Assembly: GCA_948567375.1 (NCBI GenBank) | Contig: OX419762.1 | Span: 44,001,034 to 44,065,033 of the forward strand | Reading direction: 5' to 3' | From: Lunularia cruciata | Lineage: Eukaryota > Streptophyta > Marchantiopsida > Lunulariales > Lunulariaceae | DNA length: 64,000 nucleotides | In this document: piece by piece, positions 24,981-38,132 of the stretch | Position numbering within the stretch: position 1 is the first letter of the stretch | Layout: each line of letters begins with the position of its first letter | Notes under the pieces: model-generated | What the model was told of the DNA's origin: nothing | What the model saw: only the letters and a program-made list of their open reading frames with translations | Databases searched by the model: none | Position numbers and translations under genes: made by a program

Positions 24981-27356
24981 AATGACATCTCCTAAGCTGA
25001 AGTAGCTTTAACTCCTGGGGAAAGTGCCAAGCGTAATCCCTAATCAGGATGTGGACAGGGTTCTGGATCCTAATTCCGGGTAATCAGGACTGTACCTTAA
25101 AGGCTGTCTTAATTCGGCTGAGATACGGTCAGGGGTTGCTAAAAAGTGCAATTTGGGATGCGGTGGATAATACTGCGGATATACATAGATAGATGCTGAT
25201 GATTGATTCCGGATCCCGATATCGGGTGTGTTTAGTTACCACCCCCTCTTATCGAGTTTACCTTTTTCACTAGAATTTATGTTGTAACTTTTTGTGTTTG
25301 TCTCCGAAGGGAATCTTTTGGGGCTTTTAGAAAACGTTCAGGATTCCACCTCATTATTATTGGATGTTATATCACGTTTACAGGAATGGTTATGTGTTCT
25401 AGTTGTTAGTTTTGTCTTTTCTCTGGACTAACCTGGAAAGGGTGAATAAGTTGCAAAATAGGGTTATTGAGATTCCATGTGTTTTTAATTTTCTTACTAG
25501 AATAATTTATTTCCTCTAGGTGTTAGATTTTCATGCTTATCTTTCTTTCTTCTTCTTGGCGTGGTACTTGATAGTGTTTTTCTTATTATTTTCCATTCTT
25601 TCCAGCATCTAATAGTCTCTAAAAGCGATGGTCGTTTTGAAGTTCCAGAAATGTGTTTTGCTCAGGGATTGGCATCAAGCTGTTGCGGAAAATCCAGATA
25701 CATACAATCTGGAATTGTCCCTCTATGACATGGTAACTGATGAAATATCTCCCCATGCATTTAATAACAACACTGCCATTTTCTCTCAGTGACTAACATT
25801 TGTTACGAAAACTCGTAGTCTGTATTTGAGAGCTCCCAAATAATCTCTCAATACCAATAAGGTCCCAATCGGTTTGAAAGCTATTATTGGGGCATCAATA
25901 AGGACAATTCCTACTAGAGAAGCTGAATGAATATACATACTCCTAGTCCACCTTCTGAGTATTAGTCCATATATGTATATCATAATTATCGTACTGGCAC
26001 TTAGCTAAAGACAACATGAATCAACCTCACACTTTGAGAAAGACAAGAACATCACTTGTTTATTTATTGTTACGATATTCTTATTTATTTATTTATATCG
26101 CTTGCTTGTCCCATATAAGGGAAGGGAGAAACCGAAAAGACAAGAACAATTGTTCGACAAATCCGAGCCACACTCAGTCACACCCTTTCCTCATGCTTAT
26201 GAGTCCAAGATGAAATTTGCAATGATGAGATTCTCATATCTCATTCCATCTCCTCTGCTCTGCTCTCCTCTCCTCTCCTCTCGAATTTGTCAATCCACAA
26301 GGTATCCAATAGAATGTTTTCTCCTGCACTTTTCACGCCCTTACCACAGAGTATTATTCTATTCTAATGTAATGGGTAACTTTCGTCATGGGGAAATCTG
26401 TGTCATGCTAAGGAGTGGAGAGAGACAGAGAGACAGAGAGAGAATGTTCTTTTTGTTTATATCAAGTTGAGACTTGAATCTATTTCTTCTTATTGTTGTC
26501 TCGTTTCTCCCTTGCATGATTAGCGTCAACAGATTAATGGTAGGGGCCACAATTTACTATATTGTCTCGGAGTAAGAATATCCTAAAGCACATCAAATAC
26601 ATTTTTCAGCTCAGCCCATTTCCCTTAGGTTGATTTCCAGAACTCTTTTTTCCTTCTCTTAAACTTTTTCCTTTTCCATGTGATGACTTTTCCTCGAAGC
26701 TTTCCTCTGTACTTCATTACCATATGCAAAGTAATCTTACTTACTACTCACTTCACTTTTTGCTCATTTTCACTGAAATAGACCATATACACAAAAAGAC
26801 AACTTTACTTGGATAACGTTTCTTATTACCTGGAACTTTAGCACTCTAGAGAGATGTCCTTGTTTGGGTTGAATAAATATGCAGAAGTTTACGATAGTGA
26901 GGGTCTTCCAAATAAACCTTCTAGTCGGGGCACTATATTCAAAACAATATGCCAACCAAAATCTCTTTCTCTCTTTTTGTTGGCATGTTTTAAGTCATGG
27001 CCCAGTGCTCGTTTTGCACCTCTTGGTGCCTTGCTTTCTTTTTCTTTCTCCTTCCTTCGGGGTCTACTACTTGTTCTTGATGTGCTTTTTCACCTTTGGC
27101 ACCTTCGGGCATTGCCCCTTTGTGTCTTTTTTTGGCCACTTTTTTTAAGGTTACTAGTGTACGGTATTATTGTAATCATAAGCTTATCATGTTACTATTT
27201 TTTTAATGCGCAAGGCTTATGTCAATGAGACCTAATCACCTTATATAAAAATTGTACTTTTTTGTTCATTTGTCTCTTCCTGTTAGCCATATCCCAACGC
27301 GTATCCAAGTTCAAGGGAATAATATATATGAGTATATAAGCAAATGTGCCAAAATT

Positions 27357-27385
27357 AAAGTTCTCTACGTATGTTAGAGAACTTT
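27357..27385. repeat. Perfect short hairpin
   Basis: Arms AAAGTTCTCTA and TAGAGAACTTT (27357-27367, 27375-27385) pair exactly around a 7-nt loop. Confidence 0.8.
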
Positions 27386-29402
27386 GACTGAAGCCATGTC
27401 CCACCGGTACTGTTCGCCACACAATGATGAGTTAAAATAGATGATCCAGTGTTATTACTTAAACTCTAACTGTGTAACTCCATAGTACACTAATAAAAAC
27501 TTAACTTATTCTTGAATTTTTTATATCCATTTATTTATTGAAATTATTGAAAAGTTGTAGTATCAGAGCAGCAAATATTCTCGCTGCATACTCTCACTAC
27601 CAAGTGGTTTATTTGGAAAATGGTAATGCTCGACACTACTTTTGGGCACTTTTTTACATTTCGTCATTTAAGTGTCGCAATCGTATACTGTAGACTTATT
27701 TGAATTATATTTGGATATGTTTTTGTTTGAAGTCTTACGGAGAAAAACAATGAACCTGTTATATAAAAAGTTATAAGAATATAGGAAGCGAGATATATTT
27801 GGGTTGGATGTTATTTATTCAACTATATGTGGTAAAGGTAGTGATTTGGTGGTACATCAGATTCATCCGAATTTATGGGGAAATGAATAGATACTCATAC
27901 AGCTTTCTCAAGAACGTACCCACAAAATCATATCAAGTCGAACATCCATTTTTCCAATACCAAAATACAATCCATTTTACCAGTCCATCTTTTATTTAAG
28001 ACCCAACAACAATGGCAGCTCAATAAAAGTTTATGTAATGAATTTGTGGAGACTGTCAGTGAAGTGTCGTAAGGCTTGGATACTAAAACATGAGAGGATG
28101 TTGTCAGGAAAAGAGGATTTCCAAAAGACATTCTTGCACAAAACCAATCAATAAAGGAAAAGAGAGAACTTGCCTTTCCATGAAAATCTACGTTACATGA
28201 GTATCCATTCTAAGAAAGACAAGTACATCAACAAAAACATTTTTGCATGAGAAATTCACTGCGTGCCATGAACTTAGAGGGTGATCTCATTTATATATAT
28301 ACATATATATATATAGCACGCTCTATGTTTTCTTTATAGGATCATCTAGGGTAGTTAATAGTATATCTTGATTAAATAAATAAATAATAAATAAATATTA
28401 AGAAAATAAAGAACGTTGATCTGGCCTTCATCTTCCGTTGCAAGCCAAATCGCCTTTTCTCTTGCATGGAAATTGTGTTCTATCTAAGCACCCCTTTTCT
28501 GCACCCATAGATAGATATGTCTCATGCCGTACCTTTTGGTGAAGAGAACGGTACTTATTCTTTTAGAAGGGTTCAAAAAAGACATATTGTAGGGCTTTTA
28601 TTACTGTAGGTTTTGTACAGAGACGCACCTTTTGGCTCAAAAGATGTGTAGTGATAAGACTTGTCGCCTTCCCAAGCGATATAAGGGAGGTAAAAGTTGC
28701 ATTTAAAGGGCTTATGGTTATGCTCTCCTGAACGTGTGACTTCTTTTTTGGAGTCTAATTTCGAATGCATAAACCATATAAAACTAAAGCAATTTAACAT
28801 CCATAAAACAACAATAACTCTAACTTCCTCCAAAATGTTTTAATCACGAAACGCACTATACCTCTTCCTGCCTTTTGATTCAAACAATTCTGGGAGAAAA
28901 AAAGAGCAAATGTTTTGGCTCCTCTTGGGGTTAGTTTTGGTTGTAAGGAAAAGTAAGGAAAAGCATGGTTGGTTTTCTTTTAATCTAATCTATTTTAGTG
29001 TTTGGTAACACCATTAGCAGCACCTCCTTATGCAAAGCCTTATTTCCTAAAAATGTAACAACTTTCGACTTGTTTGACCCTATCTCATAGCGAGATAAAA
29101 TATGAACATAGTTCTTTTTGCGTGTTGGAACTCTCATTGTTCTTGAGGGAGTTGTTCCTGTTGGAGAAAACAACACTTTTAATGTAAGAAAAACTAGTGA
29201 AGATTTATCAGAACCGCGAGAGAGTTTTGAGGGTACACTCAACAAAAAAGAAAGAAAGGTTTGAATGCATCAAAGAATGAGGCTGAGGCTTCTATTCAGA
29301 TTGGATGTCGATGAACAAACGCACGTGAAGTGTTCGTCGCTATGGATGATTACGGAACACGGTTCGGTATGGATGTTTGTAGCTAAATATATCCGTCTGC
29401 AA

Positions 29403-29555
29403 AAGTGGAAACACTTACACAAACTCGACTTCATTATGCATACTGTCAAGATATAGTCAAGTCAAGTTGAGATTGAGTACAAAATTTGAGATTCATGATA
29501 GTAAACTCTTGAGGGCTTTGACGAAATGAAGTCGAGTGTGTGTTTGTTTCCACTT
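29403..29555. repeat. Foldback element with about 32-bp terminal inverted repeats
   Basis: The left end at 29403-29435 (AAGTGGAAACA ... ACTCGACTTCATT) recurs inverted at 29525-29555 with about four to five mismatches, enclosing about 90 bp. The overall length of about 153 bp suits a MITE or similar non-autonomous DNA element. No target duplication is obvious. Confidence 0.6.
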
Positions 29556-32500
29556 CCTATATATATATAGAGGATCTAGTAGAGAATCCTTGTCTCATCC
29601 CAAAGGTTTAATGATGATCGAGTTAAGTGCTCTTGAGTGATAAGGCTGCTCTAAGTTGAAATTTCAACTTCCTTGCTCAAGGTCTTAAGGTCCTTTGTGC
29701 TTTTGAAAGATAGTAAGCCTTGACTTCTAAAACACAACCAAGAGAGGATACTAATAGAATAATCGCAGTAGGAACGAAGATTGGATCCAAGTATGTTTGA
29801 AACTGAACCAAAACAAAGAGCAGAAGGGAACAACTTTTCGTAAGACTCAGGACTTTGCAACATTTTCTTAGATCCTATATATATGCTGTGATTGATCTAA
29901 CCTCCTAGTTTGTTAACAAAGTTAGTTGTTAAAGATTGTAATCAATTTGTATGGTTTTAAAGATTGAATTGATGATATGAAGTGATTTCTTTTGACTTAA
30001 TTAAGCGTTGATTTGTAAATGGACTAAAGAGTTAACTCGGAGTTTACTTGATGGTGCTGGACTTACCATTTTATCTAACTGCGGGGGATAATTACCTCGG
30101 TAATGGATATGTGAGGTAGAAGTTACTTTTTCATGGGCATATTCACGTGGAGAATGTAGAGTAAATTCTTTGCCCATTTATCGCGTGCAAGATCATTTCA
30201 ATTGCTATATGGCGTCATGGATATCTGTCGGCAGCCGCATACAGAGGCATACGCCTATAACATCACAAGAGGTCATAGATGTCGAGCATGTACATCCCGT
30301 GCCACTACATACATGAGGTACTAGACTAGATGCTATGTACTATACAGTACCGATAACTTCCAGTACGGGAAATGAATGTACAGTACACTTTCAGTCATTA
30401 GTGATGGTAGCGTGCTACTAAATATGGAAGTTTGACTTCATGTCAGTCTTGCCGTTATGGCAAACTACAGTTACCCTCTTCGTTTTTCCACACTCGCCGT
30501 ATATAGTACCGTACGACTATTGTAAGATCCACAAATAGATAAAGCGTCATTATCGGTGAAATCTATATCATACAGATGAGATAATTTCTCAACGTGCTGT
30601 TTTCCAACTTATAATGTAAAATAGACTCAAAATTTTGTTTTGCTTTTCTAATTCTTTTTGGCCAAACTTAGAGTTATTGTAATTGTAAGTTTGACACATT
30701 ATAGGCTCTACGAGATGGGGGCTGCAGAAACACTGCTAATTGATGTATTTGTCACTTTATATTTGCTCTCTACTCATGTGGTTGATGCACGAGTTATTAT
30801 ACAGTTCATACCTTCCTTTGCATAGCTGTGAACCAATTGTGGATGCAGTGCTGATAATAGCTCCAGTTTTATTAAGTACCAAATTAGTGGTAAATAACTT
30901 AAAATAAACTCCATTATCCAGGGTTGAGAAACTACCCTCCAGCCAGGTCATTGCAATCTTGTGTTTCCTTATCTTGTTTAGATACTGCGTTACTGCACAT
31001 CAACCCTGTTAGTAAAAGCTTGAATTTGGATAACCATATAACTCCATTTTGCTACCAAGCAACTTCTCTAAAACATGAGATAATACTATTCCTTTAACTG
31101 GTTTACTCGACCATATTTACTTACATCTTTACCCTGGAGGGAAAACAAAAAGTGGATATTATCTCTTTTTGTCCATTACTGGATTTGTGGAGTTATTAGA
31201 CTGGAAAAGACAGGCTGTGGCTTCTACTTTAATTTGGAGGTGTGTAGAATACTTTAATTTGGAGGTGTGTGGAATCGAGGCACGAAGAGTTCCATGCGTT
31301 ACATTGAAGATAGTTAGTGTCTTTTCATAAATATAAATCAAAGTCGCGGAATCTAAAGAGTGATATCACTCCTATTAGTTACCGGAGTTTCAAGTGCTAC
31401 TCGAAAAGCTTTTGTTCAACCGTAACAAGTTTATATTGTGACACCGGTGCACTTTTCTTTTGAGTTTTGGAATACTTGGGATGCTCACACATATTCATGG
31501 GGTCCCAGCAGAGCCGCCCTATTTCGTTTAGAGCATATGTTCACAAGGCTCGAGATGCACAATTTTGCCTAGAAAAGGCGGCCTATCTGCGCCTACCAAG
31601 GTTAAAAAGAATATAGGGTACGACCAAAAACGAAAATGGTTATTCTAAACTAAACTTAGTAACAAAAGATATCACTTTCAAAGAGAGATAGAATTAACTG
31701 ATTAACGTGTTTGATTTTCATGAGTGCTTGCCTCTGACCTCGTGAGTGGATTGGTGTATATCCTTACAGTCGACAAAGAAGAAAGAAAATGGGTCAGGTA
31801 CTAAAGGATTTCGAGGTATTGGAGAATGGATCCTTCACTCTTAAATAAATAAATAAAGGGAAAAACCTAGTTCCATAACCAGGCCTGACTATATATATAT
31901 ATATATCATCAATGTTTGAATTCACGAAAATCCCTTACCATGGACAACCACGTATGAAAATGTCCATTGGTGCAAACTTAGGTGTGAATCTGTACTCAGC
32001 CTGTTTTCAAAGAGCGTGAAAGGACCCATTCTCGAGTACTGCGAAATCGTTAATATTGACTCACTTTTTTAAATGTAAGTATATTGTATATGGGAAATTT
32101 GCTTGTGGGTACATATCGAGTCCTCTAAGTGGGGAAACATCAGATTGCTACTGTCAACAAACATGTTAACTGCTTTGCTTATTTGTTATAGTTGGCTTTT
32201 ATTTGCATGTGAAAAAAATGTTCATTTGCATGTATATTTCCCAGCCGATTCTGCGCATTTCGCACAAATTCGACGCTGAAACAAAATTGTCTCGAATCGT
32301 GTTTACCCGATGCGGGGATGAGTTTTCGCTAACCAGAATTAAATTGGAAAGGATTCTATAGTTAGGTTGAGCGGGCCAGATTGAATAGAGTTCTGATCTT
32401 GCGGCTTCTTGGGTGGGTCGGTTCTCACCGTCGTCGTAACTCTGGTGCGGGCAAAAGTAAACCCCGCCTGCGGGGAGATCAGGTATACATACCTCTGGTT

Positions 32501-32899
32501 AGATAGTACGCACCGTGAGCATTCATACAGAGAAAACAATTTACGGAGAAAACTATACATGGATGTTCCAGACATGATTATATAGATGGGGGTCATGAAT
32601 GCTGCGGTCCGTAGGCACGATGATCGTATGCTGGACACGTGGCACCTCGTGAAAGCGTCTATTATTTCACTCGTGCGCAGCATTCTGGTCAAAAGTAGTC
32701 GAAAACTTGGTTATTGTGTACTGTTGTAAGTCATTTCGCTGGCGGAAACGGCCAATGGGCAGAAATTCTGTCACCGACCTTATATTATACAGTATTTGGT
32801 ACGGGCGTATATGGTCAGTATTCTCCTAACGTTGGACTTGGATGAGATAGCACGGTTAATTCAGAGTGGTCAAACGTGGTTATTCTCTTTTTCCCCCCT

Positions 32900-35250
32900 T
32901 GGTACAGGGTAATAATTTTGTGCCCATGTCACCGACTCACGCTCACTAGCAGAATCGGCCTTATAAGTAATTTGTCAACCATGTTTCCACCACTGACGGC
33001 AGATATAGAACGGCGTCAGTTCCCGACGTCGTGATATTTATTCTCAATCCTAACATGATCCAAATTTATGTTAGAATCGTATTCACGGTCGCCATGTCAT
33101 TATGAGCGACCGCGAAATTGGGAAATATGAGAAATTGGGAAGATTGTTTTAGGTGAATGGAATTTCCAATAGCCAGTTTGAATCATATCGTATTGCATAA
33201 AGGATGGATTTGTCTATACGAATGGTACCTATGATTTTAAATATATCAAAGGGGATTGTTAAATAAATATGGGGATTGTTAAACTCTTCTAATAAAACGA
33301 CCCACCCTTACATTCTGATGATGTGATCCAATAATTAACGCTTGTGGGAACTTGTTTGCTCGTTTACAACCAATGGCGTGAGTAAGGGTACGGAAATGGA
33401 TAGTTTTAACGAAGACGAAAGGTCGATTTAACAAGTCTCCATATTATATTGTTTGGAAAGAGTAAATTTTCATTAACTGTCAATCAAGTACTTATGTTAG
33501 TTTATACGGTAGGAGATTAGCAGACTCGTAATTAACTCAATAAAGGAAAATATTTTAGATCATGTTCAATATAAATTATGTCTAGATTAATTTTGATCAT
33601 TAAATGAATACACCATGATTGAATGTCATAATTTTTTTCTGGAAGCTAATTCTTTGTATATTAAGTTTTCCAGCGTGTTTGCTAGAAAAAGTGTACTCTT
33701 ATTACGTTTCCCAAAATTTTATTTTTGAGATAAAAGGTAGAATTAGAAAAAACCTTGAGCCAAATTTTCTTTGTTGACTAATTGATAATCAAAAACCTGA
33801 CTAAATCCAAAATAATTTATTAAAATAAATAAAATCCAATTCATTAGTCTAAATCATAGATGAAATATGTGTAATAGTTATGCATACTTGTAACAAGATT
33901 TTAAGAAAATAGTCTTCAAGCCCATGTTCTTGAAGCTTTATACTCATTATTGTTTTCATATTTAGAAGAATGTATCTAAAATTTAGTTTTTAAGAAGAGA
34001 TGATGAAAAATAAATAAATTAAATATTTAGAATGAATTCCTTTATATAGGTTTATAAGTTGAATTATGTTATATCAGAGTATCTGTGTGAAAGTTTTGTG
34101 TATTTATTACATTATATCCAAAAGAAATATTATAGATTACAATACTAGACTGTGATATTAGAACAATACCAAAATGATAGAATATCACTTTGTACTTAGT
34201 ATTTTTCAAAGTTCTTTATATATTAAAATTTTAGTAAAAGAATCACTTCAGTGAATCTAAAATAGAGTCGATTGGTATCTCACAATCGATGAATTGGTAG
34301 ATTAATCCATTCAAAAATATTTCCATAACATTTACAAACTATATAAAGTACTTGAAATAATAACATTATATGTTGGTAAATACTATATCTATTTTTAATA
34401 TTTAACATAATAATATTCACTGACCAAGTAATACTAATCTTTACTAGAAATGCTTTAAATATTATTATTATTATTATTATTGTTATTATTACATGTATAA
34501 TACCTGAGTATCATTAATGCTGTAAATGTTATTCAAGTATATCTATAGTAGACAGCATGCTAGGAATTGGAATGGAATCCTTATCAACTTGAATATATTG
34601 TCTTTCTTCCTATTTATATTGTTTATTCATTTCACTTACCCACTAGCATAATATTCTAAATTGAAAGCTGCTGACTTTCTAATCAATAGCTCTTTAAGTT
34701 TTACCTATGCGTAGGGTTTGAACATTATTGAGTTACCAAAAGACCGTAAATGACTACATAATATTATATATTAAAATCTAAAAATGTATCTCGGATTTGG
34801 ATGAGCAATCTCGCTGACTTCATAATTCGGACACTAGAGGGTGAAAAACGCCCAATATATAATTTAATAAAGCGGTGGCACCGCTAGCAAAACTAATTGA
34901 CTATCAAATTCAGGTAAAATGACCGGAAGTTGAGTAATAAAAAATAAATAAAATTAAGAAATTAATGAATTTAGTCACATTTATATATTTTATGAAAAAA
35001 ATCATCGATCATGCAGTATCTACATAAATATTTCTTAGGTGTATCCCTCAATGCTACTTGACTTTCAACTGAGAGTTAACACTTCAAGCAATAGATTTCC
35101 AATCCATTGAATAAAATTTCCAATTCTTCGCAATAAAATAATAACATTTTATGATAAAAAGAATTTTTAATAGTTTTTAAAATAGTTTTTATAATTACAA
35201 TTGTAAAAATAAATCTACAAATTAGACAAAGTCTGCCCATCTACAAGAAA
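32900..35250. other. Strongly AT-rich block without genes
   Basis: From about 32.9 kb, and most strongly from 33.5 to 35.25 kb, the sequence is far richer in A and T than the rest of the window. It is full of stops in every frame and has an ATT-repeat tract at 34461-34491. No organelle gene or transposon domain was recognised. The block ends abruptly near 35250. Confidence 0.6.
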
Positions 35251-35259
35251 CTGAAAAGA

Positions 35260-36578
35260 ATTGTTCGCGGAGCATAAGGCTTTACCTACTTATTAGAACG
35301 GAGGGTAGGACATAGGAAATTCTGACTATTGACCCGAACAGGGGGTAGGTCGTCTAGGCTAGACGCAACGAAAGTAGGTACCTTGGATGAGGCATGCAGG
35401 GTTCTATTAGGAAAGGTGAGGACAAGACATCCCAGTCGGACGGAGGAAGGGAAGTCGATTGTTATAATCATCACTCAGCATAAATCGCCGTCCGTCCCGC
35501 TCCACGGTAGCGACGCGACGGTCTATCTCTTGACAACGGCCGTCGGGCTTTCAGAACACGGGCGGTACAGGTCCTTGTGGGCGTTCTTAAAAGGTGAGAA
35601 AAGGGTCCTAGTAAAGAGGGTCCGGAAGGGAAGTGGAGGGGATAGTTGGTGATATCAGCATGAGACGGGATACATAGAGCAGCTCGTCGCAGGGAGGAGC
35701 CAAGCCCACCCCGAAGCTGAAAGACTCTTGGTACGGGTGCTGCTGTCAGGCTGGTTGGAACTCTCCGGCATAGGCATGGCAGGTAGCAGCATAGGACTGC
35801 AGGCTCGGAGTCCGGGGAGAGGCGAGACAAAGAGGAGGGCACCGGTCCATCTACGTCTTCCCTTCTCCGCCTCTCTGCTCTTTCTGCTGATGCTGCTCCT
35901 CCCCTTCTGCACCTCCGCTCTTGCTCTCTCTGGCCCGCTGCCGCTGCTGCTGGTCTGTGAAGAAGAAGAGGGCGAGAGCGAGCTCGTCTCGTCTCTGCTC
36001 GCCTGCGCTGCGCTGCTCTGATCGTCCCCGCTCTCGCCTGTTACGCTGGTGGAGTGCGCGCTGTGCTTGCCTAAGGTTCTTGGCTCGCACGGCGGAGTTG
36101 TGGATCGATTGGTTGCTCAATTGTCTGATTTGGACGAATACAAGGTTGGAGCGGAAGAGCCAAGCAGGTGAGGGGCTGGTAGATGATGGTCGAGGGAGGT
36201 TGTGATATTGAGCGTGTAGACGTGGTGATTAGACTTGATTTTATGTAATCGAGAGCGAACGAGGCGGAGGAGAGGTGTGGAAGGTGTTTGATATGGTTGA
36301 GAGGGGAGTACAGAGGGGAAAATACGAGTAGAATTATACTGGAATTGGACGGAGAGAGGAAGGTGGCTGATTGGATGATTGCGACAACGAGGAAGATCGA
36401 CAGATGTGGAAGTTCTATTCATGGAGAGAGAGCGGGAATCCGTGTGTGTCACGTTGAATGCTGGCCCGGCTGCTGCTGCTGCTGACTGCGGTGTTGTGTC
36501 GGGGATTGAGAACGGGAGCGCATCCGGTGCTGGTTTAGCCTTCTGACCTTTATATACGTCGGTGTCCCCCGCTGCTCC
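35260..36578 (+). promoter_or_regulatory. GC-richer upstream region of F-box gene 1 with TATA box
   Basis: A sharp composition change at about 35250-35280 begins this region. A pyrimidine-rich patch with CTG/CTC clusters at about 35850-36010 leaves several frames open by composition. A TATATA box at 36551-36556 lies only 23-28 bases before the ATG at 36579. Either transcription starts further upstream, or the leader is extremely short. The overlapping minus frame 36117-36614 has no recognisable domain. Confidence 0.4.
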
Positions 36579-38132
36579 ATGGAATCCCTTTCCAGTCAAT
36601 CCAACTCTTCCCAATCCCTCCCCCTGCCGCCAGGTCCTCTGACCCCACAGCCTCTGACCCTGACCCCTCTTCCTTTATTCACGAGCGACCACATCTCCAT
36701 CCCTCAACAATCTGCTGCATCTCCCATCCCAACTGTGTCTCAAGCTAGTACTCTTTCTTCGCTATTCCACTCCTTCGCTGCTCCCGTTCCACCACAAACT
36801 TCGACCTTCTCCTCCGCCTTGACTCCGTCACAGACGAATCACCTGTCTTACCATTTCTCTCAGCTGTCTCGATACCAGCCCTCGCACAATCCCGTGGTCG
36901 CCAAAACCACTGTGCTTACCAAGGACGTGAACAATGGAAAGGGTTCCGGTCCTGCAGCGCACACACGACTCCAATCACGTAAGCTTCTCGAGCAACAGAA
37001 GCTTAGGAGGGAGGAGGAAAGATGGCAACCGTTCGAGGAAGAGTCCTTGATGGACCAGAACTCATTGCCGAACGATCTTCTGGAACTATGTCTCGTTCGA
37101 CTTCCTTGGAGGTGTCTAGTACGCCTTCGCCTGGTGTGCAAGAGATGGCGAGCGCTCTTATTGTCTCCTTCGTTTCTGCAATTGAGAGCACTCTCGGGGT
37201 ATCATGAACCTTGGCTTTTTATCTTCAAGCCTGAATCTCGAGATAGCGAGGCCGCCATTCTCGCTTACGATCCTGTGTACAAGAAGTCTCAGTTCATCAG
37301 AGCCCCGATCCTAGCAGGAAGGAATCATTACTCTCTGGTCGTTGGAGGAGGGTTGATATACCTCGTAGGCGGTTGCTGTTCTTCGTCAAGTGCTCTGGTA
37401 TATAATCCAGTGACTAACACATGGAAAGAGATGCCTCCCATGCATCACGCTCGGGATATGCCTGCCGTAGGAGTGATCGAGGAGAAAGGCGAGAAGGGGA
37501 CAAAGAGGACAAAACTTATTGTCGCAGGAGGGAAGGGATTGTCTCGCAGATCCCTTTGTTCTGCCGAGATTTACGACCCGCAGACCAATCGATGGAGTTA
37601 CATAATGAGTTTGCCATCCTCATTTCGTGAGGTCCGTTTCGGCACCGTGCACAATGGTAAGCTCCTGGTGTATTCCCGAAGGTTGAATCTCATCAATGAG
37701 GTCGCCTCATACGACGTGGAGAAGGGCCAGTGGAGCCGGCTTCCTATGACACACAACTCTACCGCCCCACCTCGATATCATCACTTTCATCTGGTGTCAT
37801 GCGGAGGTAAGCTGTTCAAGGTGGAGGACGGGCCACACATGAAGGAAGAGACTTCCATCAGTGTCTGGAGGCTGGAAGAGTCAAAGATGGAATGGGTGGA
37901 GGTGGCCCCCATCCCTCCGCTAGAGAAAGGAACATGGCTTTGGTACATCGGCTGTGTAGCAGGTAAGGATAATCAGTGTATGATCTACCTGTACGAGGTA
38001 AATTACCCCAATCTAATGAGTATCCGGTGCTGCGTTTGTGATCTGAAGACGGCGCGAGCGCAGTGGCAGTGGGTGACTGACATGCCATACATGGTTCACC
38101 CCAATGATCTCACAGCGATCGTTCAACTATAA
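36579..38132 (+). CDS. F-box/kelch-repeat protein (SCF substrate receptor), gene 1
   Basis: A single uninterrupted frame of 517 codons. Residues 1-157 are Ser/Pro/Thr-rich and probably disordered, with a charged stretch near 131-157. The F-box spans about 161-203 (SLPNDLLELCLVRLP, then VCKRWRALL), the surface that binds SKP1. Residues about 245-460 hold degenerate kelch-type blades, seen as GG pairs followed by Y-N/D-P-x-T-N-x-W (for example VYNPVTNTWKEMPPM and IYDPQTNRWSYI). Such proteins select substrates for SCF ubiquitin ligases; this target is unknown. The start is the first ATG of the frame. The next in-frame ATG, at 37050, would give 360 residues with the F-box at the very N-terminus as in most relatives, but out-of-frame ATGs at 36934 and 37022 would precede it. 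No introns are seen. Closest relative in the window is the gene at 47602-48759. Confidence 0.87.
   Translation: MESLSSQSNSSQSLPLPPGPLTPQPLTLTPLPLFTSDHISIPQQSAASPIPTVSQASTLSSLFHSFAAPVPPQTSTFSSALTPSQTNHLSYHFSQLSRYQPSHNPVVAKTTVLTKDVNNGKGSGPAAHTRLQSRKLLEQQKLRREEERWQPFEEESLMDQNSLPNDLLELCLVRLPWRCLVRLRLVCKRWRALLLSPSFLQLRALSGYHEPWLFIFKPESRDSEAAILAYDPVYKKSQFIRAPILAGRNHYSLVVGGGLIYLVGGCCSSSSALVYNPVTNTWKEMPPMHHARDMPAVGVIEEKGEKGTKRTKLIVAGGKGLSRRSLCSAEIYDPQTNRWSYIMSLPSSFREVRFGTVHNGKLLVYSRRLNLINEVASYDVEKGQWSRLPMTHNSTAPPRYHHFHLVSCGGKLFKVEDGPHMKEETSISVWRLEESKMEWVEVAPIPPLEKGTWLWYIGCVAGKDNQCMIYLYEVNYPNLMSIRCCVCDLKTARAQWQWVTDMPYMVHPNDLTAIVQL

Larger units (their letters stand above)
25000..32900. other. Long AT-leaning intergenic spacer, no gene seen
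   Basis: No frame carries a recognisable domain. Simple repeats include a CT-rich tract at about 26245-26281, AGAGAC units at about 26417-26445, TA tracts at about 28291-28316 and 31890-31907, AAAT runs at about 28376-28398, and a 25-bp tandem duplication at 31226-31275. The 117-codon minus frame at 32339-32692 lies in a locally GC-richer patch but resembles nothing I know. Confidence 0.5.

Noticed and set aside
26854-27228. Hydrophobic plus frames rich in Leu, Phe and Ser
   Set aside because: T- and C-rich sequence in a spacer; membrane-like appearance is compositional.
36117-36614. 165-codon minus frame running divergently from F-box gene 1
   Set aside because: It overlaps the TATA box and start of the supported gene and has low-complexity composition.
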